A stretch of 64,000 nt of DNA. Source: Nostoc commune NIES-4072 (GTDB lineage: Bacteria; Cyanobacteriota; Cyanobacteriia; Cyanobacteriales; Nostocaceae). Shown piece after piece: positions 28,856 through 37,100 of this stretch (its first letter is position 1; each line of letters opens with the position of its first letter). The notes beneath the pieces were generated by a model. It saw nothing but the letters and a program-made list of their open reading frames with translations. It was not told the DNA's origin and ran no database searches. Both the position numbers and the translations under genes were made by a program. Where the stretch lies: NCBI RefSeq assembly GCF_003113895.1, contig NZ_BDUD01000001.1, forward strand, positions 5,131,530-5,195,529. The letters run 5' to 3'.

Positions 28856-30592
28856 ATGACGATTACAGACGATCTCCAAAAGTTATTAGACATTTTGCCC
28901 CAAGACCTGCAACAAGTACTAGAGAGTCATCCCAAACGAGATAGTTTAGTAGAAGTGGTCTTGGATTTGGGCCGTCGCCCAGAGGCTCGGTTTCCTAATC
29001 AAGCTGAGTATCTGAGCGAAGTACCCGTTACTCAAGAACAGATAGATGATTGTATTCAACGAGTTGGAATCTTTGGCGGAGATAATCGAGCAGGAATTGA
29101 GCAAACTTTGCATCGGATCAGCGCCATCCGCAACCGCACAGGTAAGATTATTGGCTTGACCTGTCGCGTTGGTCGCGCGGTATTCGGAACCATTGGCATG
29201 ATCCGCGATTTGGTAGAAACTGGTAAATCGATTCTCATGCTGGGGCGTCCAGGCGTGGGCAAAACTACTGCCTTACGGGAAATCGCCCGTGTTTTGGCAG
29301 ATGATCTGCAAAAGCGAGTGGTGATTATTGACACCTCCAACGAAATAGCTGGGGATGGTGATGTTGCTCACCCTGCTATTGGTCGCGCTCGGCGGATGCA
29401 AGTGGCTCATCCCAATGAACAGCATCAGGTGATGATTGAGGCAGTGGAAAACCACATGCCAGAAGTGATTGTCATTGATGAAATTGGCACGGAACTGGAA
29501 GCTTTAGCGGCTCGTACCATTGCGGAACGGGGTGTACAGTTGGTAGGTACTGCCCACGGGAATCAGATCGAAAATCTGATTAAAAACCCCACCCTGGCTG
29601 ATTTAGTTGGGGGTATCCAAGCTGTGACGCTGGGAGACGACGAAGCAAGACGCCGAGGTTCTCAAAAGACTGTTTTGGAGCGGAAAGCGCCTCCTACCTT
29701 TGAAATCGCTGTAGAAATGTTGGAGCGCCAACGCTGGACAGTACATGAAAGTGTTGCTGACACAGTAGATAATCTGCTGCGGGGTCGTCAGCCTACCCCA
29801 CAAACAAGAACTGTTGATGACCAAGGTAAAATTGCTGTTACAAGGCAGTTAGCTGTTGTCAACGGTCGCGGCGGTGGACAGCTAGCGACAGTGGAGGAAT
29901 CTTTCGCACCGGCGCGACCGTCTAATGGCTGGCGTTCATCTGGACAAATGGTAGCACTGCCGCAATTGCCTGTAGAGCGGGTAACTGGACGCAGTGAATT
30001 TGATCGTTTGCTGGATGAATCCTTCAATTATTCTGAAAGCATTGATTTAGATGCTGTTACAAGAGTGCCAGGACCCAATGGTGAAGATTTGCCACTGCAC
30101 GTTTACCCTTATGGTGTTAGTCGCCATCAACTAGAACAGGTAATTAGCGTGCTAACTTTGCCCGTGGTATTGACAAAAGATATAGATACTGCTGATGCAA
30201 TTTTAGCACTGCGATCGCACGTCAAAAACCACGCCAAATTACGCCAAATGGCCAAAGCCCGTCATGTACCCATCCACGTAATTAAGTCCAGCACCATTCC
30301 CCAAATTACCCGTGGCTTGCGACGGTTGCTGAACATTGATGACCCAGAGATGGCCGATGACCTAGAATTGCAACTGTTTTTGCACAATGGTAGCGATGAT
30401 GAGATGGATGCCTTGGAAGAAGCCAGACTTGCTGTTGAGCAAATTGTGATTCCTAAAGGACAGCCAGTCGAATTATTGCCGCGTTCTTCTCAAGTCCGCA
30501 AAATGCAACATGAGTTGGTAGAACATTATCGCCTCAAGTCGCATAGTTTTGGCGAAGAACCAAATCGCCGCTTACGGATTTATCCGGCGTAA
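28856..30592 (+). CDS. AAA ATPase with R3H domain (Ycf45/SpoIIIAA-like)
   Basis: The 578-aa protein combines a SpoIIIAA-like P-loop ATPase (Walker A LGRPGVGKTT near residue 135; Walker B-like VIVIDEIGTE near 205) with a C-terminal nucleic-acid-binding R3H region (HELVEHYRLKSHSFGEEPNRRLRIYP). The R3H motif RxxxH is seen in this terminal segment. Plastid homologues are called Ycf45. Role is not established; nucleic-acid binding is inferred from R3H. The frame is open from a TTG at 28772 directly after the ldpA stop, but the ATG at 28856 matches the usual MTITDDLQKLL start. It is probably co-transcribed with ldpA. A CCCCTCTT/AAGAGGGG hairpin (30604-30628) follows the stop. Confidence 0.85.
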   Translation: MTITDDLQKLLDILPQDLQQVLESHPKRDSLVEVVLDLGRRPEARFPNQAEYLSEVPVTQEQIDDCIQRVGIFGGDNRAGIEQTLHRISAIRNRTGKIIGLTCRVGRAVFGTIGMIRDLVETGKSILMLGRPGVGKTTALREIARVLADDLQKRVVIIDTSNEIAGDGDVAHPAIGRARRMQVAHPNEQHQVMIEAVENHMPEVIVIDEIGTELEALAARTIAERGVQLVGTAHGNQIENLIKNPTLADLVGGIQAVTLGDDEARRRGSQKTVLERKAPPTFEIAVEMLERQRWTVHESVADTVDNLLRGRQPTPQTRTVDDQGKIAVTRQLAVVNGRGGGQLATVEESFAPARPSNGWRSSGQMVALPQLPVERVTGRSEFDRLLDESFNYSESIDLDAVTRVPGPNGEDLPLHVYPYGVSRHQLEQVISVLTLPVVLTKDIDTADAILALRSHVKNHAKLRQMAKARHVPIHVIKSSTIPQITRGLRRLLNIDDPEMADDLELQLFLHNGSDDEMDALEEARLAVEQIVIPKGQPVELLPRSSQVRKMQHELVEHYRLKSHSFGEEPNRRLRIYPA

Positions 30593-30648
30593 CCTTACCC
30601 CTACCCCTCTTCGCTGTGCAAAGAGGGGATGTTACTAGGAGATACTTG

Positions 30649-31257
30649 ATGTCCTATAGAGAGTTTTCTTTAAGAAAAGTAAAACAAGACTTTAATCTCA
30701 CCTTAGTAGAAGGTGGACGATTTTTACCTCCTATAGAACCAATCTCACCTAGTCTGCTGCTGGCTGAATTTTTAGCAGAAAGTATCCAGCTAGCAATTGC
30801 AATGGGTTCTGAGAAAGCTAGATCAGAATTGATTATCAGCCCAATTTTGTTTGAAGTCCGAAAAATTCTCAACAGAAAAATCAGTTTTTTTTCTGGAGAA
30901 GAATTTAATGTTGATCCAGAAGTTGGACTGGCTGGATTTTGCGACTTTTTGATTAGCGCTTCGCCAGAACAATTATTTATTGAAGCCCCAGCAGTGGTGA
31001 TTGTGGAAGCCAAAAAGGAAAATCTTAAAGGTGGTTTGGGACAGTGTATCGCAGAAATGATCGCCGCCCAAAGGTTTAATGCCAAATACGAAAAACCTAT
31101 TGCTACTATCTACGGTAGTGTTACTAGTGGCAACCTGTGGACATTCCTCAAGTTAGAGGATAGCACTGTAACTATTGATTTAACTGAGTACTTAATTCCT
31201 CCAGTAGAGCAAGTCTTAGGTATTTTAGTGTGGATGATTCGCTCACAATCAACTTAA
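30649..31257 (+). CDS. Conserved protein with a PD-(D/E)XK-nuclease-like core
   Basis: I do not know a named family for this 202-aa protein. The segment DPEVGLAGFCDFLIS...VVIVEAKKENLKGGLGQCIAEMIAAQ has the arrangement of the PD-(D/E)XK fold: an Asp at the end of one strand, then VVIVEAKK (E-x-K) on the next, followed by a helix with conserved Gln/Glu. This fold is shared by restriction and repair nucleases and by some non-catalytic proteins. An AGGAG at 30637-30641 precedes the ATG at 30649, which is preferred over an upstream GTG at 30616 that lies inside a hairpin loop. No methyltransferase or other restriction partner is adjacent. Confidence 0.65.
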   Translation: MSYREFSLRKVKQDFNLTLVEGGRFLPPIEPISPSLLLAEFLAESIQLAIAMGSEKARSELIISPILFEVRKILNRKISFFSGEEFNVDPEVGLAGFCDFLISASPEQLFIEAPAVVIVEAKKENLKGGLGQCIAEMIAAQRFNAKYEKPIATIYGSVTSGNLWTFLKLEDSTVTIDLTEYLIPPVEQVLGILVWMIRSQST

Positions 31258-31640
31258 GGTTGGGTTTCGCTTCTAATTACTGTTAATTTACACATGCCAA
31301 AAAACCCGATCGCGAAGACCAGGTTTTTGTGGGGCCATATTTCCCCAAGGCTAGTTATAGAAGTTATTTATAAATTAGTGTTCTGGTAATAACTACCAAA
31401 CTTAGGTTACCAATTTCGGAAAACTGCCGCCCAATTCTTAAAATTTTTTCTTGCTCATACCAATTTTAAAAATGATTGCGGCAGATGGGCAGAAAAAACC
31501 CAGATACACTAAGCGGTTTCCAATCTAAAATCTAAAAATCTAAAATCCAAAATAGTATCACCCGTGTGATGCCTGCTCATTGAAATTTAGATCACAACGT
31601 CTCTCTGAGAATTTTGCTATTGTTTGCTACTTTAAGATAT
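31258..31640. other. Intergenic region with hairpins and AATCTAAA repeats
   Basis: No gene is seen. AAAAACCC ... CAGGTTTTT at 31298-31330 could terminate the preceding gene. CTGCCGCCC at about 31425 and GATTGCGGCAG at about 31473-31485 form a long-range inverted repeat. AATCTAAAATCTAAAAATC lies at 31523-31545. Confidence 0.45.
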
Positions 31641-31803
31641 ATGCAAATCATAGAAATTTCTCCATTCCAGGCATTTCGCCGCAGTGTGGTAACGGTGATG
31701 CAGGTAGTTCCAAAGGAGCTACGCTATGTGGCAATTTTGACATTAGTGGGTGGTGCAGGCCCAGCGATCGCCATTTGGCTCAACAAGCTGATTATTGATG
31801 AGG
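31641..31803 (+). pseudogene. N-terminal stub of an ABC transporter (exporter type)
   Basis: From the ATG at 31641 the first about 54 residues (MQIIEISPFQAFRRSVVTVM, then LRYVAILTLVGGAGPAIAIWLNKLIIDE) look like the beginning of a fused permease-ATPase ABC exporter: an amphipathic lead and the first membrane helix. At about 31803 the frame runs into GGAGACAAGGAGAATAAGC and CCATGCCCCATGTCCCATG repeat DNA and then into the 3' end of bciB on the other strand. Nothing of the remaining protein (normally over 550 aa) is present, so this is a deletion remnant with a repeat at the breakpoint. Confidence 0.7.
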
Positions 31804-31861
31804 GAGACAAGGAGAATAAGCAATGCCCAATTCCCCATGCCCCATGTCCCATGTCCAATTT

Positions 31862-33055
31862 TTATTCTGGTAACTTATATTGCCCAACAATCCGCTTGGC
31901 AAACTCTGGAACGTGCGCTTCTAATTTCTCTGGATGATTTCGCTTCACATACAAATAATTCCGAGTAAAGTGAGAATCAATGGAAAACCGCGCATATTCT
32001 AAACCTTTGGGGCCGATTTTTTCGATAACCACACCCATCAGTTTTGCTGCCCACATCGGGAGGGTAACGCCTTTATCGTAAGCAGGAATACTTTGCTGTA
32101 CAGCTTCCTTGCGGTTGCCTTTAGACATTACTGGTTGAGTATCTAACTGGTCTTTCACCAAGTCCAGCATTTCCTTACCAGTATCATTTCTAACTACAAT
32201 CCACTGCCAGCCAAAGGGTGCGCCCATGTAGCCAACAACTAAATCGGCTAGGGAGTTGACGTAATCAAAGCAACTCATACAGGATGGGGCAAAGACATCT
32301 TTGAGTTGGTTTGTCTTCAAGCCAAAGAAAGGTACTGTTTCTGATGAGCCATCTTCATGTTTGAAGTGAACCCGGAAGTCTTGCATGAATTCGTAATGCA
32401 CAACTGTATCAGGCGATCGGCTGGTGGTTTCTAAGAATTTTTGCAGTCCAGCACGGTTAACATTATCTACGCAGGGCGTACCCAAAACATACAGCTTTTC
32501 TAAACCAAGTTGTTTTTCTACGGCTCGTAGTGCCTGAATTTGACAACCAACACCAATTACTAATAGCCGCTTCATCCCGGATTTTTCTATCTGTTCCAAC
32601 ACCGAAAGGTTTGGGGAAAGAGTTGGTTTATTTACCCGCGCTGCTAGTATTTCTTCTGGAGTACGAGCGATGACGGGCATGGGTTGAAAGCGGTCTTCTT
32701 TGGTATTTTGCACGCAGACAACACCTTCAACTATGCCGCGATTGAGCATTTCAATGGCAATGCTGCTAACAATACCCGTCCATTGTGCGCCTTCGATAGG
32801 CTGTTGTTTCCGCGCTGCCATCATGTCTTGGTGAACACCAAAGTAGAGTTCATCAGGGTTATCGAGATGGCGCGATCGCGTGTGTGTTTCTTCTTCAAGT
32901 TCGCCTATTTGCTGATTAATAAAAGCACAGGCTTCCTTGACATAGTGAATATAGTATGTATCACATAGTCCACACTCGCTACAGAGTTCTTTAGCAGGGC
33001 GGCGGCTGGTAGATTTTAAGGCTCTGGCTTTTTTGTGAGGAGAAACTGAGGTCAT
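31862..33055 (-). CDS. bciB: 3,8-divinyl (proto)chlorophyllide a 8-vinyl reductase, ferredoxin type (BciB / FrhB family)
   Basis: BciB reduces the 8-vinyl group of divinyl chlorophyllide with electrons from ferredoxin, yielding the monovinyl chlorophyll used by most cyanobacteria. The 397-aa protein is of the F420-hydrogenase beta-subunit family: N-terminal cluster motif C25xxC28xxC31, GVGCQIQALRAVE, GTPCVDNVNRAG and SCMSCFDYVNSLADL with further Cys. Size and sequence fit the cyanobacterial Slr1923 type; the related 7-hydroxymethyl chlorophyll reductase of plants is the alternative, but it is not expected in an organism without chlorophyll b. It is monocistronic, ending against an ABC-transporter remnant. 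Confidence 0.87.
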   Translation of the reverse strand: MTSVSPHKKARALKSTSRRPAKELCSECGLCDTYYIHYVKEACAFINQQIGELEEETHTRSRHLDNPDELYFGVHQDMMAARKQQPIEGAQWTGIVSSIAIEMLNRGIVEGVVCVQNTKEDRFQPMPVIARTPEEILAARVNKPTLSPNLSVLEQIEKSGMKRLLVIGVGCQIQALRAVEKQLGLEKLYVLGTPCVDNVNRAGLQKFLETTSRSPDTVVHYEFMQDFRVHFKHEDGSSETVPFFGLKTNQLKDVFAPSCMSCFDYVNSLADLVVGYMGAPFGWQWIVVRNDTGKEMLDLVKDQLDTQPVMSKGNRKEAVQQSIPAYDKGVTLPMWAAKLMGVVIEKIGPKGLEYARFSIDSHFTRNYLYVKRNHPEKLEAHVPEFAKRIVGQYKLPE

Positions 33056-33109
33056 ATAAATTTTTTGTTTTATTCAGGAATCGCTTTTATTACAATACCT
33101 TCACTGGCT

Positions 33110-33220
33110 ATGAACTTCACGATAGAGATTGGACAACAAGAGGATGGACGCAATAATAAGCAGAAGTGATTGCTTTTCCTGCTGTACTGGCTTACGGGCA
33201 GACACGAGAAGGACTACCAT
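33110..33220 (+). pseudogene. Frameshifted relic of a HicB-like antitoxin
   Basis: From the ATG at 33110 the frame reads MNFTIEIGQQEDGR and then stops. In a different frame, from about 33163, it continues EVIAFPAVLAYGQTREGLP. Together these match the usual HicB layout (MxxTIEIEQEEDGRW...EVPxLPGxxAYGxTREEA) with a deletion and frameshift in the middle and loss of the C-terminus. No HicA-like toxin is seen next to it. I infer a decayed toxin-antitoxin unit directly upstream of the intact mazEF-like pair. Confidence 0.6.
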
Positions 33221-33256
33221 TAAGTAAGAAGATTCTTGCTACTATTTGGTAAGACT

Positions 33257-33481
33257 ATGCAAGTTGAAAAACTATCAATTTCCTTACCAGCGTCCCTGGT
33301 GCAATTTGTTGAAGGTTACAAAGTAGCCCATGATTGTAAATCTCGCTCCCAAGTCATTGAAATGGCGTTGCAATTGTTGCGAAAACAAGAATTAGAATTA
33401 GCTTACCGAGAAGCATCTGCCGAAGTTGACAATGATTGGGATGTAACGATTATAGATGGATTAATAGATGAAACGTGGTGA
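33257..33481 (+). CDS. MazE-like antitoxin (ribbon-helix-helix)
   Basis: A 74-aa protein beginning MQVEKLSISLPASLVQFVEGYK, a ribbon-helix-helix strand and first helix, followed by CKSRSQVIEMALQLLRKQE for the second helix, and an acidic C-terminal tail (EVDNDWDVTIIDGLIDE) of the kind that wraps the toxin. It should bind and neutralise the MazF encoded next and repress the pair's promoter. The start is the ATG at 33257; an upstream TTG in frame at 33236 is less likely. The stop overlaps the toxin start by 14 nt. Confidence 0.85.
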   Translation: MQVEKLSISLPASLVQFVEGYKVAHDCKSRSQVIEMALQLLRKQELELAYREASAEVDNDWDVTIIDGLIDETW

Positions 33482-33806
33482 TATTTATTATGCGAATCTC
33501 AGTCCGACTGTAGGTTCAGAAATGGATAAACGCCGCCCTGTGCTGATAGTCAGCAATGATGCAAGTAATCGCGCTGCTAGCACAGTAACAATTTTACCAC
33601 TCACATCCAATGTTAGCCGTGTTTATCCGTTCGAGGTTTTACTTAATCTAGAGGATAGTGGTTTAGCTAAAGCTTCCAAAGTACAAGCGCAGCAGGTGCG
33701 AACAATTTCTAAGCAAAGAATTGTGTCAGAGGTGGTAAATAGTTTAAGTGAAGAGTTGATGCAATTAGTAGATGCTGCTCTCAAACTACATTTAGGTTTG
33801 GAGTGA
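33468..33806 (+). CDS. MazF/PemK-type mRNA interferase toxin
   Basis: MazF toxins are sequence-specific, ribosome-independent endoribonucleases. The 112-aa protein has the family landmarks RGDIYYANLSPTVGSE, KRRPVLIVSND with the catalytic-area Arg, TILPLTSN, and the C-terminal KASKVQAQQVRTISKQRI block. It appears complete. It overlaps the MazE-like gene by 14 nt, typical of a coupled antitoxin-toxin operon. It is the only intact TA pair in a cluster where two others have decayed. Confidence 0.92.
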   Translation: MKRGDIYYANLSPTVGSEMDKRRPVLIVSNDASNRAASTVTILPLTSNVSRVYPFEVLLNLEDSGLAKASKVQAQQVRTISKQRIVSEVVNSLSEELMQLVDAALKLHLGLE

Positions 33807-33848
33807 GTACCTTTTAGGGCAAACCTCCTTACAATGAAAGTTGGTAAT

Positions 33849-33936
33849 GCGATCGCGTGTGTGTTTCTTCTTCAAGTTCGCCTATTTGCTGATTAATAAA
33901 AGCGTAGGTTTGCTTGACATAGTGAATATAGTATGT
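33849..33936 (-). pseudogene. 88-bp duplicated fragment of bciB
   Basis: This stretch matches 32872-32959 inside bciB with 4 mismatches by eye over 88 bp. On the minus strand it still reads TYYIHYVKQTYAFINQQIGE, corresponding to the region after the first Cys cluster of BciB. It is bounded by unrelated DNA on both sides and cannot make a protein. The changed residues (E to Q, A to T, C to Y) suggest either a drifted duplicate or a fragment of a paralogue. Confidence 0.85.
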
Positions 33937-33991
33937 GTGATAATTCAGCGATCAGTATAATTTATTATGAGTATAAATTTGGTAAACACTA

Positions 33992-34225
33992 ATGTTGCAA
34001 TCTATTGAAGGAATGTATAAGAACGGTAATATAGAACTTTCAGAATTACCATCTGATGTATTAGAAAGCCGTGTTATTGTAACTTTTCTAGAACGAAAAA
34101 AACCTCAAAGTCAAAAGCGGATAATGCAGCTTGGGATGTTTTCTGGAAATAATCAATCAACAGAAAAAGATTTTCAATTTACTGAATTTCATGGAGATAC
34201 CGAAGACGGCTTAGACTGGTCATAG
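33992..34225 (+). CDS. Probable antitoxin of a PIN-type toxin pair
   Basis: A 77-aa protein with an N-terminal strand-rich block MLQSIEGMYKNGNIELSELP, the layout of small cyanobacterial antitoxins that start with Ixx(I/M)YxNGxIxL, followed by VIVTFLERKK. The tail FHGDTEDGLDWS is acidic. It lies 6 bp upstream of a truncated PIN-domain gene, the normal antitoxin-toxin order. The toxin is broken, so the antitoxin may now be an orphan. Confidence 0.7.
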   Translation: MLQSIEGMYKNGNIELSELPSDVLESRVIVTFLERKKPQSQKRIMQLGMFSGNNQSTEKDFQFTEFHGDTEDGLDWS

Positions 34226-34231
34226 GTAATT

Positions 34232-34429
34232 ATGAAGTACGTGATTGATACTCATGCTCTCATCTGGTTTCTCGAAGGAAATCCACGATTAGGTGCGAAT
34301 GCCAAGACTATTCTTTCTAATCCTGATTCCCAATTAGTTATACCAGCTACAACATTAGCCGAAGCTGTTTGGATTGTTCAGAGAGGAAGAACATCTATTC
34401 CTTTTGCCAAGAATTTACTAATATTATAG
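34232..34429 (+). pseudogene. Truncated PIN-domain (VapC-like) toxin
   Basis: The first 65 residues are a good PIN-domain start: MKYVIDTHALIWFLEGNP with the first catalytic Asp, and TTLAEAVWIVQRGR with the conserved Glu. The frame stops after FAKNLLIL. The second half, with the remaining acidic residues usually found in a HDRxIVATAL-like segment, is absent downstream. Full proteins are about 125-135 aa, so nuclease activity is unlikely. Confidence 0.8.
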
Positions 34430-34556
34430 ATATTTCTGTGGAATAACTTGCTTGGTGAGCTTTTAGCGATCGCAATACTTGTGATAAATGCGGGTATATC
34501 TGAGTTCTGTAAGGTGATGAGTTTAACCAACTAAAAATTTGTACTAATATTTAAAC

Positions 34557-34655
34557 AGATTGTATCATCCTGATGTCAACAGTTCTACAATTGCAAAAGC
34601 CTCTATGCAAGCAATTAATCAAGCTTATAAAGAATTTCAGGAACGGGTAATATAA
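34557..34655 (+). pseudogene. Fragment of a DnaJ (J-domain) protein
   Basis: The frame RLYHPDVNSS...SMQAINQAYKEFQERVI followed by a stop matches the HPD loop and third/fourth helix of a J-domain. In the same frame a stop lies just upstream (TAA at 34545-34547), so only about 32 codons remain. No ORF surrounds it. It is another relic in the 33-35 kb decay zone. Confidence 0.6.
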
Positions 34656-35514
34656 AGTTAGCAGTTTATCGATGCAAGTCAAAATGTAAATTACCCACCA
34701 CCAATTGCTAAGAGCAATATGGTGGGGGCAATTAATCGCCCAGAGTTTACCCGACTAAGTACTTTGAGTACTACGATTTTCAGGTCATCTCACCTACGAA
34801 TACGCAGCCAGTTTGTAGCTCTGAGGTTAACAGTTAAACAGGTGTAATGGGTTAAGCCAGTGCTGTTAGCGTAAAAAGCCTTTAAATCATTAGAACAGTA
34901 ACAGTAATGAACATTGTGTTAATACTCAGTACTTATGTACTTGATATATTCTCTATACCTTATAAGCGGTATTTCGACTCAGCACCTTGATTATTTTTGA
35001 CCACTCCGATAAACACCCCATGTCATCTGTCAGTAGGGTAAAATATATAACTCTTCAGAAGTATTGACATCTGAACTTTTTCAAGCATTTATCTTGCATA
35101 TTTTGAAAAAACGTTATAAATTATTAGATTATAGGGGAATAATCTGACCTCTTAGTGTCAAAAACTAATCCTGCTCAAGTAAATATACTGCAACCAGTTT
35201 TACTTCATGCAAATCTTAAACAGCACTGAAGATATGTTTTTATTTGGTAAAGCAAAGATTCTGGACATGAAACGGAACAATAAATAATCTAAAAATATAT
35301 CTTGTGTGACTGTTTTTAAAATCATGTTACCGCTTGCGGTGATGAGCAATAACTAGAATTCACCAAAAGAGTAATCCATTATAAGTAAATTAACTAGTAA
35401 TAAAGCTGTATGTATCAGCAGATTTATTCGTTATTAGTTGATTAATTTTTTTCCAAATTATATTTGCTATTCAAAGAATTGTTTTTGTTATGCTGAGAAT
35501 GGCAAAAATAATAA
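34656..35514. other. Gene-free region upstream of the invertase
   Basis: No coding region is supported in about 860 bp. At 34690-34735, CCCACCACCAATTGCT and AGCAATATGGTGGGGG form a strong hairpin, followed by less AT-rich DNA (34735-34880) containing TAAGTACTTTGAGTACTA; this could be a structured RNA or the end of a lost mobile element. From 34900 to 35514 the DNA is AT-rich and presumably holds the invertase promoter. No NtcA-like site was assigned. Confidence 0.4.
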
Positions 35515-37020
35515 ATGAAAACGCATCTACCACAAATTCACAATCCCAATGGAGCTATTCTGGCGATGCACCTAAACGAGTTAGAAACTACTGAAAATTT
35601 AAAAGAAGTCGAAGAAGCGTGGCGAACACTAGAAAAATCAATTCTCTATTATCAGGGGCGTCCTGTTGGGACGGTAGCCGCTTATGATGCATCTGTAGAG
35701 GCTCTTAATTATGACCAGTGCTTTGTTCGGGATTTTGTTTCCTCAGCTCTAATTTTTCTAATTAAAGGTAGAACAGATATTGTTCGCAATTTCTTAGAAG
35801 AAACCTTAAAGCTACAACCTAAAGAAAGGGCATTAGATGCTTATAAGCCTGGACGAGGATTAATTCCAGCTAGCTTTAAAGTTGTATCAGAAAATGGGCA
35901 AGAATATTTAGAGGCTGATTTTGGTGAACATGCGATCGCTAGAGTTACACCTGTAGATTCTTGCCTATGGTGGATTATTTTGTTGCGTGCTTATGTAATC
36001 GCTACAGAAGATTTTTCTCTAGCCTATCAACCTGAATTCCAAAATGGTATCAGGTTAATCATGGAAATCTGCTTGGCAAATCGTTTTGATATGTACCCAA
36101 CGCTGTTGGTTCCAGATGGTGCTTGTATGATTGACCGTCGTATGGGCATTTATGGGCATCCTCTAGAATTACAAGTTCTCTTTTACACGGCATTGCGTGC
36201 ATCTCGTGAACTGTTAATTTGCCAAGGTAATTCCGATATTGTTGAAGCCATTGATAATCGGTTGCCTCTTTTATGCGCTCATATCCGCCAGCATTATTGG
36301 ATAGATATTAATCGCCTGAATGCAATTTATCGCTTCAAAAGTGAAGAATATGGTAAGGGTGCTGTTAATCTGTTCAACATATATGTAGATTCTGTTCCCT
36401 ATTATGAATTAGATAAGTGGCTACCAAAAAAAGGTGGTTATCTAGCAGGTAATGTCGGGCCATCGCAGCTAGATACTCGCTTCTTTTCACTCGGAAACTT
36501 AATGGCAATCATTTCAGACTTAGCCACTGAAGAACAGTCACAAGCGATTATGACTCTCATTGAGGATCGATGGGATGATTTAGTGGGAGATATGCCAATG
36601 AAAATTTGTTTCCCAGCTTTAGAACATGAAGAATACAGAATTGTAACTGGATGTGACCCCAAAAATATCCCCTGGTCGTATCATAATGCTGGTAGTTGGC
36701 CAGTTTTAATGTGGATGTTAGCGGCGGCGGCGGTGAAAACTAACAAAACAAATCTTGCACAAAAGGCTATTGAAACTGCTCAAGGACGCCTCAGTACAGA
36801 TGAATGGCCAGAATATTACGATGGTAAGAAAGGGCGACTGATTGGCAAACAAGCTCGAAAATATCAAACTTGGACAATTACTGGGTTCTTATTAGCAAAA
36901 GAACTGATGGCAAACCCCACTTATTTACCATTAATCAGCTTTGGTAAATTACCAGCAGAACAGGTTTCTAGAGCATGTGAGTTTGAAATCGCTAGTGTAG
37001 ACCCGTATCTGTCTCGATAG
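35515..37020 (+). CDS. Alkaline/neutral invertase (GH100)
   Basis: Cytosolic enzyme that splits sucrose to glucose and fructose; in Anabaena the homologues InvA/InvB control carbon flow, and one is needed for nitrogen fixation. The 501-aa protein has the GH100 core: [24 protein letters not shown] with the catalytic Asp near residue 70, [48 protein letters not shown], and [25 protein letters not shown] with acidic active-site residues. There is no signal peptide. It stands alone with a long upstream region. Which paralogue it is cannot be said from sequence alone. Confidence 0.93.
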   Translation: MKTHLPQIHNPNGAILAMHLNELETTENLKEVEEAWRTLEKSILYYQGRPVGTVAAYDASVEALNYDQCFVRDFVSSALIFLIKGRTDIVRNFLEETLKLQPKERALDAYKPGRGLIPASFKVVSENGQEYLEADFGEHAIARVTPVDSCLWWIILLRAYVIATEDFSLAYQPEFQNGIRLIMEICLANRFDMYPTLLVPDGACMIDRRMGIYGHPLELQVLFYTALRASRELLICQGNSDIVEAIDNRLPLLCAHIRQHYWIDINRLNAIYRFKSEEYGKGAVNLFNIYVDSVPYYELDKWLPKKGGYLAGNVGPSQLDTRFFSLGNLMAIISDLATEEQSQAIMTLIEDRWDDLVGDMPMKICFPALEHEEYRIVTGCDPKNIPWSYHNAGSWPVLMWMLAAAAVKTNKTNLAQKAIETAQGRLSTDEWPEYYDGKKGRLIGKQARKYQTWTITGFLLAKELMANPTYLPLISFGKLPAEQVSRACEFEIASVDPYLSR

Positions 37021-37027
37021 GGAAAGA

Positions 37028-37055
37028 GTACAGACGCGATTAATCGCGTCTGTAC
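37028..37055. repeat. 28-bp perfect palindrome
   Basis: The half-site GTACAGACGCGATT is followed directly by its complement. It lies 8 bp after the invertase stop and 46 bp before rsmB. It is related to the GAGACG hairpins at 51203, 60336 and 60421 and may serve as a transcription terminator or be a mobile small repeat. Confidence 0.8.
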
Positions 37056-37100
37056 AGGAGTTAGAATACAAAAGCCTTCTGACTCCTGAATCTTGTTTCC

